From the NCBI GenBank assembly GCA_963762605.1, contig CAVXLJ010000017.1, positions 343,364-407,363 of the forward strand: a DNA stretch of 64,000 nt, read 5' to 3'. Below the pieces are notes generated by a model that was not told the DNA's origin, made no database searches, and was given only the letters and a program-made list of their open reading frames with translations. Below, piece by piece: positions 11,036 through 19,325 of the stretch. The position numbers were made by a program, and so were the translations under genes. How positions within the stretch are numbered: the stretch's first letter is position 1; each line of letters opens with the position of its first letter. This stretch comes from CAVSRC01 sp963762605 (GTDB lineage: Bacteria; Pseudomonadota; Alphaproteobacteria; Rhizobiales; Kaistiaceae).

Positions 11036-11652
11036 GCGACGTCTTTCGTGGCCACCGGCCGCTGATCGCCATCCTGCGCGGCATTGAGCCAAAAGACGCC
11101 GGCGCCGCGCTCGAGGCGCTGATCGCCGCCGGCATCGGTCTCATCGAGGTGCCGCTCAATTCGCCCGATCCGCTGAAGAGCATCCGTATCATGTCGCAAG
11201 CGGCAGGCAGCCGTGCCTGGATCGGCGCCGGCACCGTGCTCACGGCGGGCGAGGTCGACGCGATCGCGGCAGCCGGCGGCGGGTTCATCGTGTCGCCCAA
11301 CGTCGACCGGGACGTAATCGGCAGGACCAAAGCGACCGGACTCGGCTCCTTCCCTGGCGTCTTCACGGCGAGCGAGGCACTGGCGGCAATCGCCGCGGGC
11401 GCCGACGGGCTGAAGTTCTTCCCGGCCAACCTGCTCGGCCCCGAAGGGATCAAGGCGATCGGCGTGGTCCTGCCGAAGACGATGCCGCTGCTCGCCGTCG
11501 GTGGCGTCGACGCGACCAACCTTGCCGCCTATCGCGGGGCCGGCGTCGCCGGCTTCGGTCTCGGATCGAACCTCTACAAGCCGGGCATGAGCGCCGAGGA
11601 GAACGGCCGGCGCGCCGGGGCCATCGTGGCGGCCTATGATGCCGCCGGCTGA
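11032..11652 (+). CDS. dgoA: 2-dehydro-3-deoxy-6-phosphogalactonate aldolase
   Basis: A 206-residue class I aldolase that splits KDPGal into pyruvate and glyceraldehyde-3-phosphate. The Schiff-base lysine is K128 in DGLKFFPAN; R16 in ILRG and E39 in IEVPLN match the active site of the KDPG/KDPGal aldolase family, and GAGTVL (66-70) is also conserved. Length is normal. The start overlaps the end of dgoK by four bases. DgoA is preferred over Eda because of the adjacent DgoK. Confidence 0.92.
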   Translation: MSDVFRGHRPLIAILRGIEPKDAGAALEALIAAGIGLIEVPLNSPDPLKSIRIMSQAAGSRAWIGAGTVLTAGEVDAIAAAGGGFIVSPNVDRDVIGRTKATGLGSFPGVFTASEALAAIAAGADGLKFFPANLLGPEGIKAIGVVLPKTMPLLAVGGVDATNLAAYRGAGVAGFGLGSNLYKPGMSAEENGRRAGAIVAAYDAAG

Positions 11653-12082
11653 GCCGATCATCCGCCCGGCCGCCGACGGCGACGTCGCGGCGGTGATCGC
11701 GCTGTGGCACGCAGCCGGCGTAACCCGCCCGTGGAACGATCCGGCGCACGACATCGCCTTTGCGCGCCGCGGACCGCACTCGACCGTGCTGGTGGCGGAG
11801 GTCGCCGGCAGCATCGCTGCGGCGGTGATGGTCGGCGAAGACGGCCATCGCGGCTGGGTCTACTACCTCGCCGCCCTGCCTGAGCGTCAGGGCAGCGGCC
11901 TTGGCCGCGCGATCATGGAAGCGGCGGAAGCCTGGCTTGCGGCACGCGGCATCTGGAAGGTGCAGCTCCTCATCCGCGAGGAGAACGAGGCCGTGCGCGG
12001 CTTCTACGAGCATCTCGGCTATCGCAAGAATCCCACCGTCGTCTTCCAGAAGGTGTTGAAGGATCAGCCGAAGGGCGGGTGA
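11636..12082 (+). CDS. GNAT-family acetyltransferase (YpeA-like)
   Basis: A 148-residue protein with the GNAT fold. The acetyl-CoA binding motif A is RQGSGLGRA (84-92) after the YYLAALPE strand, and the C-terminal NEAVRGFYEHLGYRK is typical. Two consecutive ATG codons (11636, 11639) are possible starts; both overlap the end of dgoA, so it is the last gene of the aglR-dgoK-dgoA unit. The acceptor substrate is unknown; most YpeA-like members are uncharacterised. Confidence 0.85.
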   Translation: MMPPAEPIIRPAADGDVAAVIALWHAAGVTRPWNDPAHDIAFARRGPHSTVLVAEVAGSIAAAVMVGEDGHRGWVYYLAALPERQGSGLGRAIMEAAEAWLAARGIWKVQLLIREENEAVRGFYEHLGYRKNPTVVFQKVLKDQPKGG

Positions 12083-12202
12083 CTCCCATTTCGGCATGTG
12101 CAGCTGCGACAGGCCGCAACCCGTGCGTTGTGCCCGGCCATCCGGGCAAGGCCACGACAGAAGCGTTTCAGGCGCCGGTGCGCGCGACCTGACGCGCCAG
12201 GC

Positions 12203-12733
12203 TCAGCCAACGCCCATCCGTGCCAGCAGCCGGTCCCCGCGATAGAGGTGGTGGTAGAGCGCTGCGGCAACATGCATGACGACCAGCGCGAGCAGCGTCA
12301 GGGCCGCAAGGAAATGGGCGGTCATCGGCGCGAATTGCCAGAAATCGACGAGCGGTCCGGGCGCGTGGAAAAAGAGCACGGCGCCGGCACCCGACAAGGC
12401 GAGTAACCCGATGCCGCTCGCCCCGAGAACGACAATCGCCGCATAGACAAGCAGGCGGACGACCGCTTCCGCCGACGATTGCCAGCGCGGCATCCCGGCC
12501 GGCGGTGCCGGCGGCCGATCGATGAACCACCAGACGATGCGCAGCACGGTCAGCAGCAGCACGAACAGACCGAGGGGCACATGCGCCTTGAGCAGCGCCG
12601 CCTTGACGTCGGGGTCGGCGCTGTAGGCCGCGGCGAGCCCGAGGCCGAAAAGCACGACGATGGCCGCCGCACTCAGCCAGTGAATCCAGATGGCGACCGA
12701 ACCGTAGCGGTCGCTGTTACTTCTCGCAGACAT
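12203..12733 (-). CDS. Cytochrome b561 family protein
   Basis: A 176-residue four-helix integral membrane di-heme cytochrome. Candidate heme ligands are H18 (first helix), H51 (second), H140 and H154 (last two), the spacing of bacterial CybB proteins that move electrons from quinol to acceptors such as superoxide. The start at 12733 excludes a 22-residue upstream extension that would be coded by the operator region. It is transcribed divergently from a MarR regulator with 69 bases between them. Confidence 0.88.
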   Translation of the reverse strand: MSARSNSDRYGSVAIWIHWLSAAAIVVLFGLGLAAAYSADPDVKAALLKAHVPLGLFVLLLTVLRIVWWFIDRPPAPPAGMPRWQSSAEAVVRLLVYAAIVVLGASGIGLLALSGAGAVLFFHAPGPLVDFWQFAPMTAHFLAALTLLALVVMHVAAALYHHLYRGDRLLARMGVG

Positions 12734-12763
12734 TGCGCGGCTCCTTGGCACGAGGTCCCTTTC

Positions 12764-12797
12764 GCGGTATATATAGCATACGATGTAGATATATCGC
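12764..12797. promoter_or_regulatory. Probable MarR operator
   Basis: Imperfect inverted repeat, arms 12764-12775 and 12786-12797, matching at 10 of 12 positions, in an AT-rich patch (TATATATA and ATATATCG) within the short divergent gap. Position and symmetry fit a MarR-family dimer controlling both the b561 gene and its own gene. Confidence 0.55.
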
Positions 12798-12802
12798 AAG
12801 CT

Positions 12803-13264
12803 ATGGAAATTGCCGTGGACGACCTTCCCGTCGGCTATCTGATGAACTGGGGCGGCCGGCTGCTGCGCCGGTTAGCCGACCGCCACCTGAAGCCGCTCGG
12901 CTTGACCTCGGCGCATCTGCCGGTGGTGAACGCGCTGATCGCCCACGAGGCGCTGGCGCAGAAGGCGCTGGCGCAGATCGCGGCAATCGAGCAGCCCACC
13001 ATGGCGGCGATGCTCGTCCGCATGGAGCGCGACGGCATCATCATGCGCCGTCCCGACCCGAATGACGGGCGCAGCGCGCTGTTCTCGCTGTCTGCGGCGA
13101 CGAGGCGAAAGATCCCGGCCATCCGCCGGGCCATCGAGCAGGTGAACCAGGATGCCTTGAGCGGCCTGCCGGCGAATGAACGCCGGCGGTTTCGCCGGCA
13201 GCTGCAGGTCATGGTCGACGATATCGAGAGGCAGCTCCGCGAAGACGCGGACGACGCAGTCTAG
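12803..13264 (+). CDS. MarR-family transcriptional regulator
   Basis: A 153-residue winged-helix regulator. The recognition region runs about 50-95 with EQPTMAAMLVRMERDG followed by the wing RRPDPNDGRSALF, the standard MarR signature. Divergent from the cytochrome b561 gene, which it probably represses. Its TAG overlaps the urtE TAG on the opposite strand by two bases, an unusually tight convergent junction. Confidence 0.9.
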   Translation: MEIAVDDLPVGYLMNWGGRLLRRLADRHLKPLGLTSAHLPVVNALIAHEALAQKALAQIAAIEQPTMAAMLVRMERDGIIMRRPDPNDGRSALFSLSAATRRKIPAIRRAIEQVNQDALSGLPANERRRFRRQLQVMVDDIERQLREDADDAV

Positions 13265-13956
13265 ACCGTCAGATGCCGGCGGACCTTGTCGGGGTCCATC
13301 TCCGCGCGGGTGCCCGACAGGATGATCTCGCCACGGTCCATGACCGAGAAGCTGTCGGCGAGCTGGTGGACGAAATCGAAATACTGCTCGACCAGCAGGA
13401 TCGCCATCTCGCCCTTGGTCCTCAGCCACTCGATCGCGCGGCCGATGTCCTTGATGATCGAGGGCTGGATGCCTTCGGTCGGCTCGTCGAGGACGAGAAG
13501 CTTCGGCCGCGTCACCAGCGCCCGGCCGATGGCGAGCTGCTGCTGCTGGCCGCCGGAAAGGTCGCCGCCGCGCCGGCGCAGCATGTCGGCGAGCACCGGG
13601 AAGAGATCGAAGACGTCGGCGGGAATCGAGCGCTGGCTGTTGGGGAGCTGGGCGTAGCCGGTCTTGAGGTTCTCTTCCACGGTGAGCAGCGGAAAGATCT
13701 CGCGGCCCTGCGGCACATAGGCGATGCCAAGGCGGGCGCGGTCGTGCGGCGCCATGCGGCCGAGCACCTTGCCGTCGAGCGCGATCTCGCCGCCGGCGAT
13801 CGGCTGCTCGCCGATGATGGCGCGCAGGAACGAGGTCTTGCCCACCCCGTTGCGGCCCATCAGCGCCGACACCTTGCCGATCTCGGCGGAGAACGAGACG
13901 CCGCGCAGCGCCTGGGCGGCGCCATAGTAGAGATCGACATTGGTGGCCTTCAGCAT
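13261..13956 (-). CDS. urtE: Urea ABC transporter ATP-binding protein UrtE
   Basis: A 231-residue ATPase of the LivF type. Walker A is GRNGVGKTS (34-42) and the signature LSGGQQQQLAIGRAL; the QGREIFP segment and the EGIQPSII stretch are characteristic of UrtE. With UrtD it energises high-affinity urea uptake. Fifth gene of the urtABCDE operon; a 112-base gap with short repeats separates it from urtD. Confidence 0.93.
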   Translation of the reverse strand: MLKATNVDLYYGAAQALRGVSFSAEIGKVSALMGRNGVGKTSFLRAIIGEQPIAGGEIALDGKVLGRMAPHDRARLGIAYVPQGREIFPLLTVEENLKTGYAQLPNSQRSIPADVFDLFPVLADMLRRRGGDLSGGQQQQLAIGRALVTRPKLLVLDEPTEGIQPSIIKDIGRAIEWLRTKGEMAILLVEQYFDFVHQLADSFSVMDRGEIILSGTRAEMDPDKVRRHLTV

Positions 13957-13976
13957 GCGACGCCCCCCTTCGGTGG

Positions 13977-14048
13977 GCAGGCAGTCGGCAGTAGGCAGTC
14001 GGCAATCGGGAAGACGACGGCTGCCGATTGCCGATTGCCGATTGCCCG
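13977..14048. repeat. Short-unit repeat and inverted repeat between urtD and urtE
   Basis: The left arm carries repeated GGCAGTCGGCA-type units and the right arm three tandem GCCGATT units. The arms are complementary and can form a long hairpin. The element fills most of the only sizeable gap in the downstream part of the operon. Such repeats occur as dispersed intergenic elements in related bacteria; no function is evident. Confidence 0.7.
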
Positions 14049-14068
14049 TTTGCGCAGCGAACGCATTT

Positions 14069-14821
14069 TCATCTCCCCAGATACACCTCGACAACGCGCG
14101 GATCGGCCGACACCTCGTCGAGCGAGCCCTGCGAGATCACCGAACCTTCGTGCAGCACCGTCACCTTGACGCCGAGCGCGCGCACGAAAACCATGTCGTG
14201 CTCGACCACGATCACCGACTTCTCGCGCGCGATCTCGCGCAAGAGCTCGGCGGTGGTTTCGGTCTCGGCGTCGGTCATGCCGGCCGCCGGTTCGTCGACG
14301 AGCAACAACTTGGGCTCCTGCGCCAGCAGCATGCCGATCTCCAGCCATTGTTTCTGGCCATGGCTGAGAAAGGCGGCGAGCACGTCGCGGCGGTCGGCCA
14401 GGCGAATGATGCCGAGGATCTCATCGATGCGTTCGGTCGCCGCGGCGCCTGAGCGGCGGAACAGCGCCGCGGAGGGTCCGCGCGGGCCGGCCAGCGCCAG
14501 GTCGAGATTGTCCCGCACCGTATGGCTCTCGAACACGGTCGGCTTCTGGAACTTGCGGCCGATGCCGAGCGTGGCGATGGCCGCCTCGTCGAGGCGGGTG
14601 AGATCGACGCTGCCGTCGAAGTAGATGTCGCCGGAATCGGGGCGCGTCTTGCCGGTGACGACGTCCATCATGGTGGTCTTGCCGGCGCCGTTGGGGCCAA
14701 TGATGGCGCGCATCTCGCCGGGCTCGATGATCAGCGACAGCGCGTTCAGCGCCTTGAAACCGTCGAAGGAGACGGTGACGCCATCGAGATAGAGCAGCGA
14801 GTTCCTGGCGTGATCGTTCAT
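14069..14821 (-). CDS. urtD: Urea ABC transporter ATP-binding protein UrtD
   Basis: A 250-residue ATPase of the LivG type. Walker A is GPNGAGKTT (42-50), the signature is LSHGQKQWLEIGM (the serine-histidine variant seen in UrtD), and Walker B is LLLVDEPAAGM. It starts five bases after urtC ends. It works with UrtE on the UrtBC channel. Confidence 0.94.
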   Translation of the reverse strand: MNDHARNSLLYLDGVTVSFDGFKALNALSLIIEPGEMRAIIGPNGAGKTTMMDVVTGKTRPDSGDIYFDGSVDLTRLDEAAIATLGIGRKFQKPTVFESHTVRDNLDLALAGPRGPSAALFRRSGAAATERIDEILGIIRLADRRDVLAAFLSHGQKQWLEIGMLLAQEPKLLLVDEPAAGMTDAETETTAELLREIAREKSVIVVEHDMVFVRALGVKVTVLHEGSVISQGSLDEVSADPRVVEVYLGR

Positions 14822-14826
14822 TTCGC

Positions 14827-16014
14827 TCACTCCGCCGGATTGGGCACGGTGTCTTCGACCATGTCGGTGGTCGGCGGGGGATTGGGCGCCGGCGCCTCGG
14901 CCGCCGGCGGGGTTGCGTGGCGCTTGCGGTTCGTCCAGCCCGCGAGCGTGCCGACAATGCCCCGTGGCAGGAACAGGGTGACCGCGATGAAGAGGCCGCC
15001 CAATGCAAACAGCCAGTACGGGGCAAAGACGCCTGAGGTGAACCAGGTCTTGGCGAAATTGACGATGAGGGCGCCGACGATGGGGCCGACCAGCGTGCCG
15101 CGGCCGCCGACGGCACACCAGATGACCACCTCGATGGAATTGGCGGGTGCGAACTCGCTCGGATTGATGATGCCGATCTGGGGCACGTAGAGGGCGCCAG
15201 CGACGCCGGCCATGCAGGCCGACAGCACCCAGACGACCAGCTTGTACTTCTCCACCCGATAGCCGAGGAAGCGGGTGCGGCTCTCGGCATCGCGCACGGC
15301 GACCAGAACCTTGCCAAACCTGGAGGCGACGACGGCGCGGCTGATCAGGTAACCCAGCGCCAGCGCCAGCGCCGAGGCGAAGAACAGGGCGGCGCGGGTC
15401 GAGTCGGCCTGGATGTTGAAGCCGAGGATGTCCTTGAAATCGGTAAGGCCGTTATTGCCGCCGAATCCCATGTCGTTGCGGAAAAAGGCGAGCAGCAACG
15501 CATAGGTCATCGCCTGGGTGATGATCGACAGATAGACGCCGGTGACGCGGCTCCTGAAGGCGAACCAGCCGAAGACGTAAGCCAATACGCCCGGCACGAC
15601 GAGCACCATGAGGGCCGCGAAGGCGAACATGTCGAAGCCGTACCAGTACCAGGGCAGATGCTTCCAATTGAGGAAGACCATGAAATCGGGAAGGACCGGA
15701 TCGGCATAGACGCCGCGCGTGCCGATCTGGCGCATCAGGTACATGCCCATGGCGTAGCCGCCGAGCGCGAAGAAGGCGCCGTGGCCGAGCGACAGGATGC
15801 CGGCATAGCCCCAGATCAGGCCGACGGCGAGCGCCAGCAGGCCGTAGGTCAGATACTTGCCGATGAGCGGCACCAGATAGTTGGGCACGTGGAAGGGACT
15901 GCCGACCGGCGTCCACAGATTGAGCGCCGGGACAAGCGCGCCGAAGCCGACGATCAGCACCAGGACGATGAGCGCAGTGCGGTCGACGCCGCCGGAGAGA
16001 AAGCGGCCGATCAT
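14827..16014 (-). CDS. urtC: Urea ABC transporter permease UrtC
   Basis: A 395-residue LivM-type inner-membrane permease with about ten hydrophobic segments and the GILSLGHGAFFALGGYAMG motif conserved in LivM/UrtC. The C-terminal 40 residues form a proline- and alanine-rich cytoplasmic tail. The ATG overlaps the urtB stop by four bases (ATGA), so the longer frame reaching upstream into urtB is not real. Confidence 0.94.
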   Translation of the reverse strand: MIGRFLSGGVDRTALIVLVLIVGFGALVPALNLWTPVGSPFHVPNYLVPLIGKYLTYGLLALAVGLIWGYAGILSLGHGAFFALGGYAMGMYLMRQIGTRGVYADPVLPDFMVFLNWKHLPWYWYGFDMFAFAALMVLVVPGVLAYVFGWFAFRSRVTGVYLSIITQAMTYALLLAFFRNDMGFGGNNGLTDFKDILGFNIQADSTRAALFFASALALALGYLISRAVVASRFGKVLVAVRDAESRTRFLGYRVEKYKLVVWVLSACMAGVAGALYVPQIGIINPSEFAPANSIEVVIWCAVGGRGTLVGPIVGALIVNFAKTWFTSGVFAPYWLFALGGLFIAVTLFLPRGIVGTLAGWTNRKRHATPPAAEAPAPNPPPTTDMVEDTVPNPAE

Positions 16015-17615
16015 GCTTCCACCGCCCGGCCCTTGAGCGCGAACATGCCGCGCGGGCGCCGCTGGATGAACAGGATGATGAAGACGAGGATGGCGATCTT
16101 GCCGAGCACGGCGCCGGCATAAGGCTCGAGGAACTTGTTGGCGATGCCGAGCGAGAAGGCGCCGACCAGCGTGCCCCACAGATTGCCGACGCCGCCAAAG
16201 ACGACGACCATGAAGGAGTCGATGATGTAGCCCTGGCCGAGATTGGGGCTGACATTGTCGATCTGCGACAGGGCGACGCCGGCGATGCCGGCAATGCCGG
16301 AGCCGAGGCCGAAGGTGAGCGCATCGACCCAGGGCGTGCGGATGCCCATGGCCGAGGCCATGGCGCGGTTCTGGGTGACGGCGCGCATCTGCAGGCCGAA
16401 GGTGGTGAAGCGCAGCACGGCGAGCAGCAGAACGAACACGCCGATCGAAAAGATGATGATCCAGAAGCGGTTGTAGGTGATCGACAGATTGCCGATCTCG
16501 GCGGCGCCCGACATCCAGGAGGGATTGCCGACCTGGCGATTGTTGGGCCCGAAGATGGTGCGTACCGCCTGCTGCAGGATCAGCGACAGGCCCCAGGTGG
16601 CGAGCAACGTCTCCAGCGGGCGGCCGTAGAGGAAGCGGATGATGCCGCGCTCGATGGCGACGCCGACAATTCCGGCGACCAGAAAGGCGAGCGGCAGGGC
16701 GATGGCCAGCGACCAGTCGAACAACCACGGCGCCTGAGCGCGAATGACCTCCTGTACAACGAAGGTGGTGTAGGCGCCGAGCATCACCATCTCGCCATGA
16801 GCCATGTTGATGACGCCCATCACGCCGAAGGTGATCGCAAGCCCGATCGCTGCAAGCAGCAGCACCGAGCCCAGCGACAGGCCGTACCAGAGGTTCTGCA
16901 GCACGTCCCACAACGCCAGCGAACCCTTGATGACGCCGATCGCCTTGTGCGCCTCGGCGAGCACGGATTTCGGCGCCGTCGGCGGCAGGCTGTTGAGAAT
17001 CGCCAGCGCGTCCTGGTCGCCGCGGTCGCGAATGACGCCAACGGCGGCAAGCATGTCGGCTTCGCTGGCGTCGGACGTCGCGAGGATGACGGCGGCGCGC
17101 GCCTGAAGCTGCACGCGCTTCACGTCGGCATCCTTTTCGGCGGCAATCGCCTTTTCCAGCGCCGGCAGGGCGGAGACATCGCGCGACTTGAACACGGCGT
17201 CGGCGGCGGCGCGGCGCTTGTCCGGGTCGTGCGCCATCAGTTGCAGCGCCCCCATGGCGGCATCCAGCGCGCCGCGCACCAGATTGTTGACGCGGACCTT
17301 CTTCAGCCCGAATGGCACGTCGCCCTGGTGCGGCTCTCCGGTTACGGCAACGATGAGATTGCCGGAGTCATCCTTGATGTAGGCCTGCTTGTCGGAGGTC
17401 GCGAAATAGAGGTGGCCGTCCTTGAGCGCCTTGAGGATCACCTCGGCGCGATCGCTGCCACTGGCGACGACGGCGTTCACCACGGCGACGGTCTCGGTAT
17501 AGCTGTCCTTGGAGAGCCCCTGCAGCGCGGCGGCGAGATCGTCGGCCGGCGCGGCATTGGCGCCGAGCGTCAGGCCCATCAGGAACAGGATCAGAAGGAT
17601 CGGCGTGCGCAGCAT
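16011..17615 (-). CDS. urtB: Urea ABC transporter permease UrtB
   Basis: A 534-residue protein with the typical UrtB layout: a signal peptide (MLRTPILLILFLMGLTLGAN), an N-terminal periplasmic helical domain (about 22-225) and a LivH-type membrane domain (about 230-534) with GVINMAHGEMVMLGAY. The long N-terminal domain distinguishes UrtB from LivH. Second gene of the operon, 79 bases after urtA with a hairpin in the gap. Confidence 0.94.
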   Translation of the reverse strand: MLRTPILLILFLMGLTLGANAAPADDLAAALQGLSKDSYTETVAVVNAVVASGSDRAEVILKALKDGHLYFATSDKQAYIKDDSGNLIVAVTGEPHQGDVPFGLKKVRVNNLVRGALDAAMGALQLMAHDPDKRRAAADAVFKSRDVSALPALEKAIAAEKDADVKRVQLQARAAVILATSDASEADMLAAVGVIRDRGDQDALAILNSLPPTAPKSVLAEAHKAIGVIKGSLALWDVLQNLWYGLSLGSVLLLAAIGLAITFGVMGVINMAHGEMVMLGAYTTFVVQEVIRAQAPWLFDWSLAIALPLAFLVAGIVGVAIERGIIRFLYGRPLETLLATWGLSLILQQAVRTIFGPNNRQVGNPSWMSGAAEIGNLSITYNRFWIIIFSIGVFVLLLAVLRFTTFGLQMRAVTQNRAMASAMGIRTPWVDALTFGLGSGIAGIAGVALSQIDNVSPNLGQGYIIDSFMVVVFGGVGNLWGTLVGAFSLGIANKFLEPYAGAVLGKIAILVFIILFIQRRPRGMFALKGRAVEA

Positions 17616-17648
17616 GGGGTTTCAGCAGACCGTCTTTTCACAAAGGGA

Positions 17649-17677
17649 CCGGACGGGACGGGCTGCGTCCCGTCCGG
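17649..17677. other. Stem-loop between urtA and urtB
   Basis: Perfect 11-base-pair stem (17649-17659 with 17667-17677) with a 7-base loop, just after the urtA stop on the minus strand. No T tract follows. It probably stabilises the urtA message or partly reduces read-through into urtB. Confidence 0.7.
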
Positions 17678-17694
17678 CAGTCGTCACGCGGGGG

Positions 17695-19008
17695 TTATTT
17701 CGAAGCTGTCTGCTCGCCGCCGCACTTTCCGGTCTTGACGTTGAAGTTGCCGCAGGAGAGCGGGGCACGCCAATCGGAGATCAGGTCCTTGGAGCCGGGC
17801 AGATAGTCCGACCAGGCGTCGCCGGGGACTTCGCCGGGCGACTGCCAGACGACGTTGAACTGCCCGTTGTCCTGGATCTCGCCGACCAGCACCGGCTTGG
17901 TGATGTGGTGGTTCGGCATCATGGTGGCATAGCCGCCGGTGAGGTTGGGCACGGTGATGCCGACCATCGCCGGGATGACCTTGTCGGGATCGGTGGTGCC
18001 GGCCTTCTCGACCGCCTTCACCCACATGTTGAAGCCGATGTAGTGGGCTTCCATCGGGTCGTTGGTGGTGCGCTTGTCGTTCTTCGTCCAGGCGTGCCAT
18101 TCCTTGATGAAGGCCGCGTTGGCGGGCGTATCAACGCTCTCGAAGTAGTTCCACGCCGCCAGGTGACCGACGAGCGGCTTGGTGTCCATGCCCGACAGCT
18201 CTTCCTCGCCGACCGAGAAGGCAACCACCGGGATGTCGGTCGCCTTGATGCCCTGGTTGCCGAGTTCCTTGTAGAAGGGAACGTTGGCATCGCCGTTGAT
18301 GGTCGAGACCACCGCGGTCTTCTTGCCGGCCGAGCCGAAGGCCTTGATCTTCGACACTTCGGTCTGCCAGTCGGAGAAGCCGAACGGCGTGTAGTTGACC
18401 ATGATGTCCTCGGGCGCGACGCCCTTGGCCTTGAGGTAGGCCTCGAGGATCTTGTTGGTGGTGCGCGGATAGACGTAGTCGGTGCCCTCAAGCACCCAAC
18501 GCTTCACCGAGCCGCCGTCGGCGCTCATCAGATAGTCGACGGCCGGAATCGCCTGCTGGTTCGGCGCCGCGCCGGTATAGAACACGTTGCGCTCGCTCTC
18601 CTCGCCCTCGTACTGGACGGGATAGAAGAGGATCGAGTTGAGCTCCTTGAACACCGGCAGCACCGACTTGCGGCTGACCGAGGTCCAGCAGCCGAACACG
18701 GCGGCCACCTTGTCCTGGCTGATCAGCTCGCGCGCCTTCTCGGCGAAGAGCGGCCAGTTGGACGCCGGGTCGACGACGACCGGCTCGAGCTTCTTGCCGA
18801 GCAGACCGCCCTTCTTGTTCTGCTCGTCGATGAGCATCAGCATGACGTCTTTCAGGGTGGTCTCCGAAATCGCCATGGTGCCCGAGAGCGAATGCAGGAT
18901 GCCGACCTTGATCGTGTCGTCGGCAGCCCGGGCCGACGTGGCGAGCGGCAACGCTACGGTGGCCGCCAGCGCCAGTGAGCCGAGGAACCGGCCCATCGTT
19001 GTGAACAT
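17695..19008 (-). CDS. urtA: Urea ABC transporter substrate-binding protein UrtA
   Basis: A 437-residue periplasmic binding protein. The signal peptide ends in SARA before ADDTIKVG; the mature part has GILHSLSGTMAISE, GCWTSVSRKSVLPVF and FYPVQYEGEESERNVFYTGA, motifs diagnostic of UrtA/FmdD rather than LivJ. First gene of the operon and divergent from the NCS1-type sensor kinase. Confidence 0.95.
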   Translation of the reverse strand: MFTTMGRFLGSLALAATVALPLATSARAADDTIKVGILHSLSGTMAISETTLKDVMLMLIDEQNKKGGLLGKKLEPVVVDPASNWPLFAEKARELISQDKVAAVFGCWTSVSRKSVLPVFKELNSILFYPVQYEGEESERNVFYTGAAPNQQAIPAVDYLMSADGGSVKRWVLEGTDYVYPRTTNKILEAYLKAKGVAPEDIMVNYTPFGFSDWQTEVSKIKAFGSAGKKTAVVSTINGDANVPFYKELGNQGIKATDIPVVAFSVGEEELSGMDTKPLVGHLAAWNYFESVDTPANAAFIKEWHAWTKNDKRTTNDPMEAHYIGFNMWVKAVEKAGTTDPDKVIPAMVGITVPNLTGGYATMMPNHHITKPVLVGEIQDNGQFNVVWQSPGEVPGDAWSDYLPGSKDLISDWRAPLSCGNFNVKTGKCGGEQTASK

Positions 19009-19177
19009 GCGTGAACTCTCCTCTTGACGTCGCCTGCGGGAGGGCAGGACGTTCGTTGGTTCGGCGTGTTGCGCGACGGCCGCCCCTTGGCGCCGGACCC
19101 CTCATGCACTCGGCATGCCATCGCCGGACCGTTTGGCCGTCAGCTGAACCTTCGGACAGTTCGTGCGCGCGCGCATA

Positions 19178-19193
19178 TACGTCGATTGACGTA
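19178..19193. promoter_or_regulatory. Dyad in the urtA/kinase divergent gap
   Basis: Perfect 6+4+6 inverted repeat TACGTCGATTGACGTA located 170 bases upstream of urtA and 133 bases upstream of the kinase gene. Its symmetry fits a NarL/FixJ-type response regulator such as the one encoded two genes away. Apart from this dyad I see nothing assignable in the 317-base gap 19009-19325. Confidence 0.5.
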
Positions 19194-19325
19194 GACCGGG
19201 TCGCTCGCGCGGCGTGAATTCCCGCTGGGCGCGGCCTTATTCGAAGGCGGCGGCCCGCATCTTGCATCGCCAAAAGGCAGCGATTATCGGCAGCGTGCAG
19301 AGAAATCAGGCAGGGGCGAGGACTG

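Noticed and set aside
13977..14048. Short tandem repeats as a CRISPR array
   Set aside because: Units are 7-11 bases without spacers of regular size, and no cas gene is in the window.
14827..16911. 694-residue reading of UrtC
   Set aside because: The first 299 codons overlap urtB out of frame; the true ATG at 16014 overlaps the urtB stop in the usual ATGA way.
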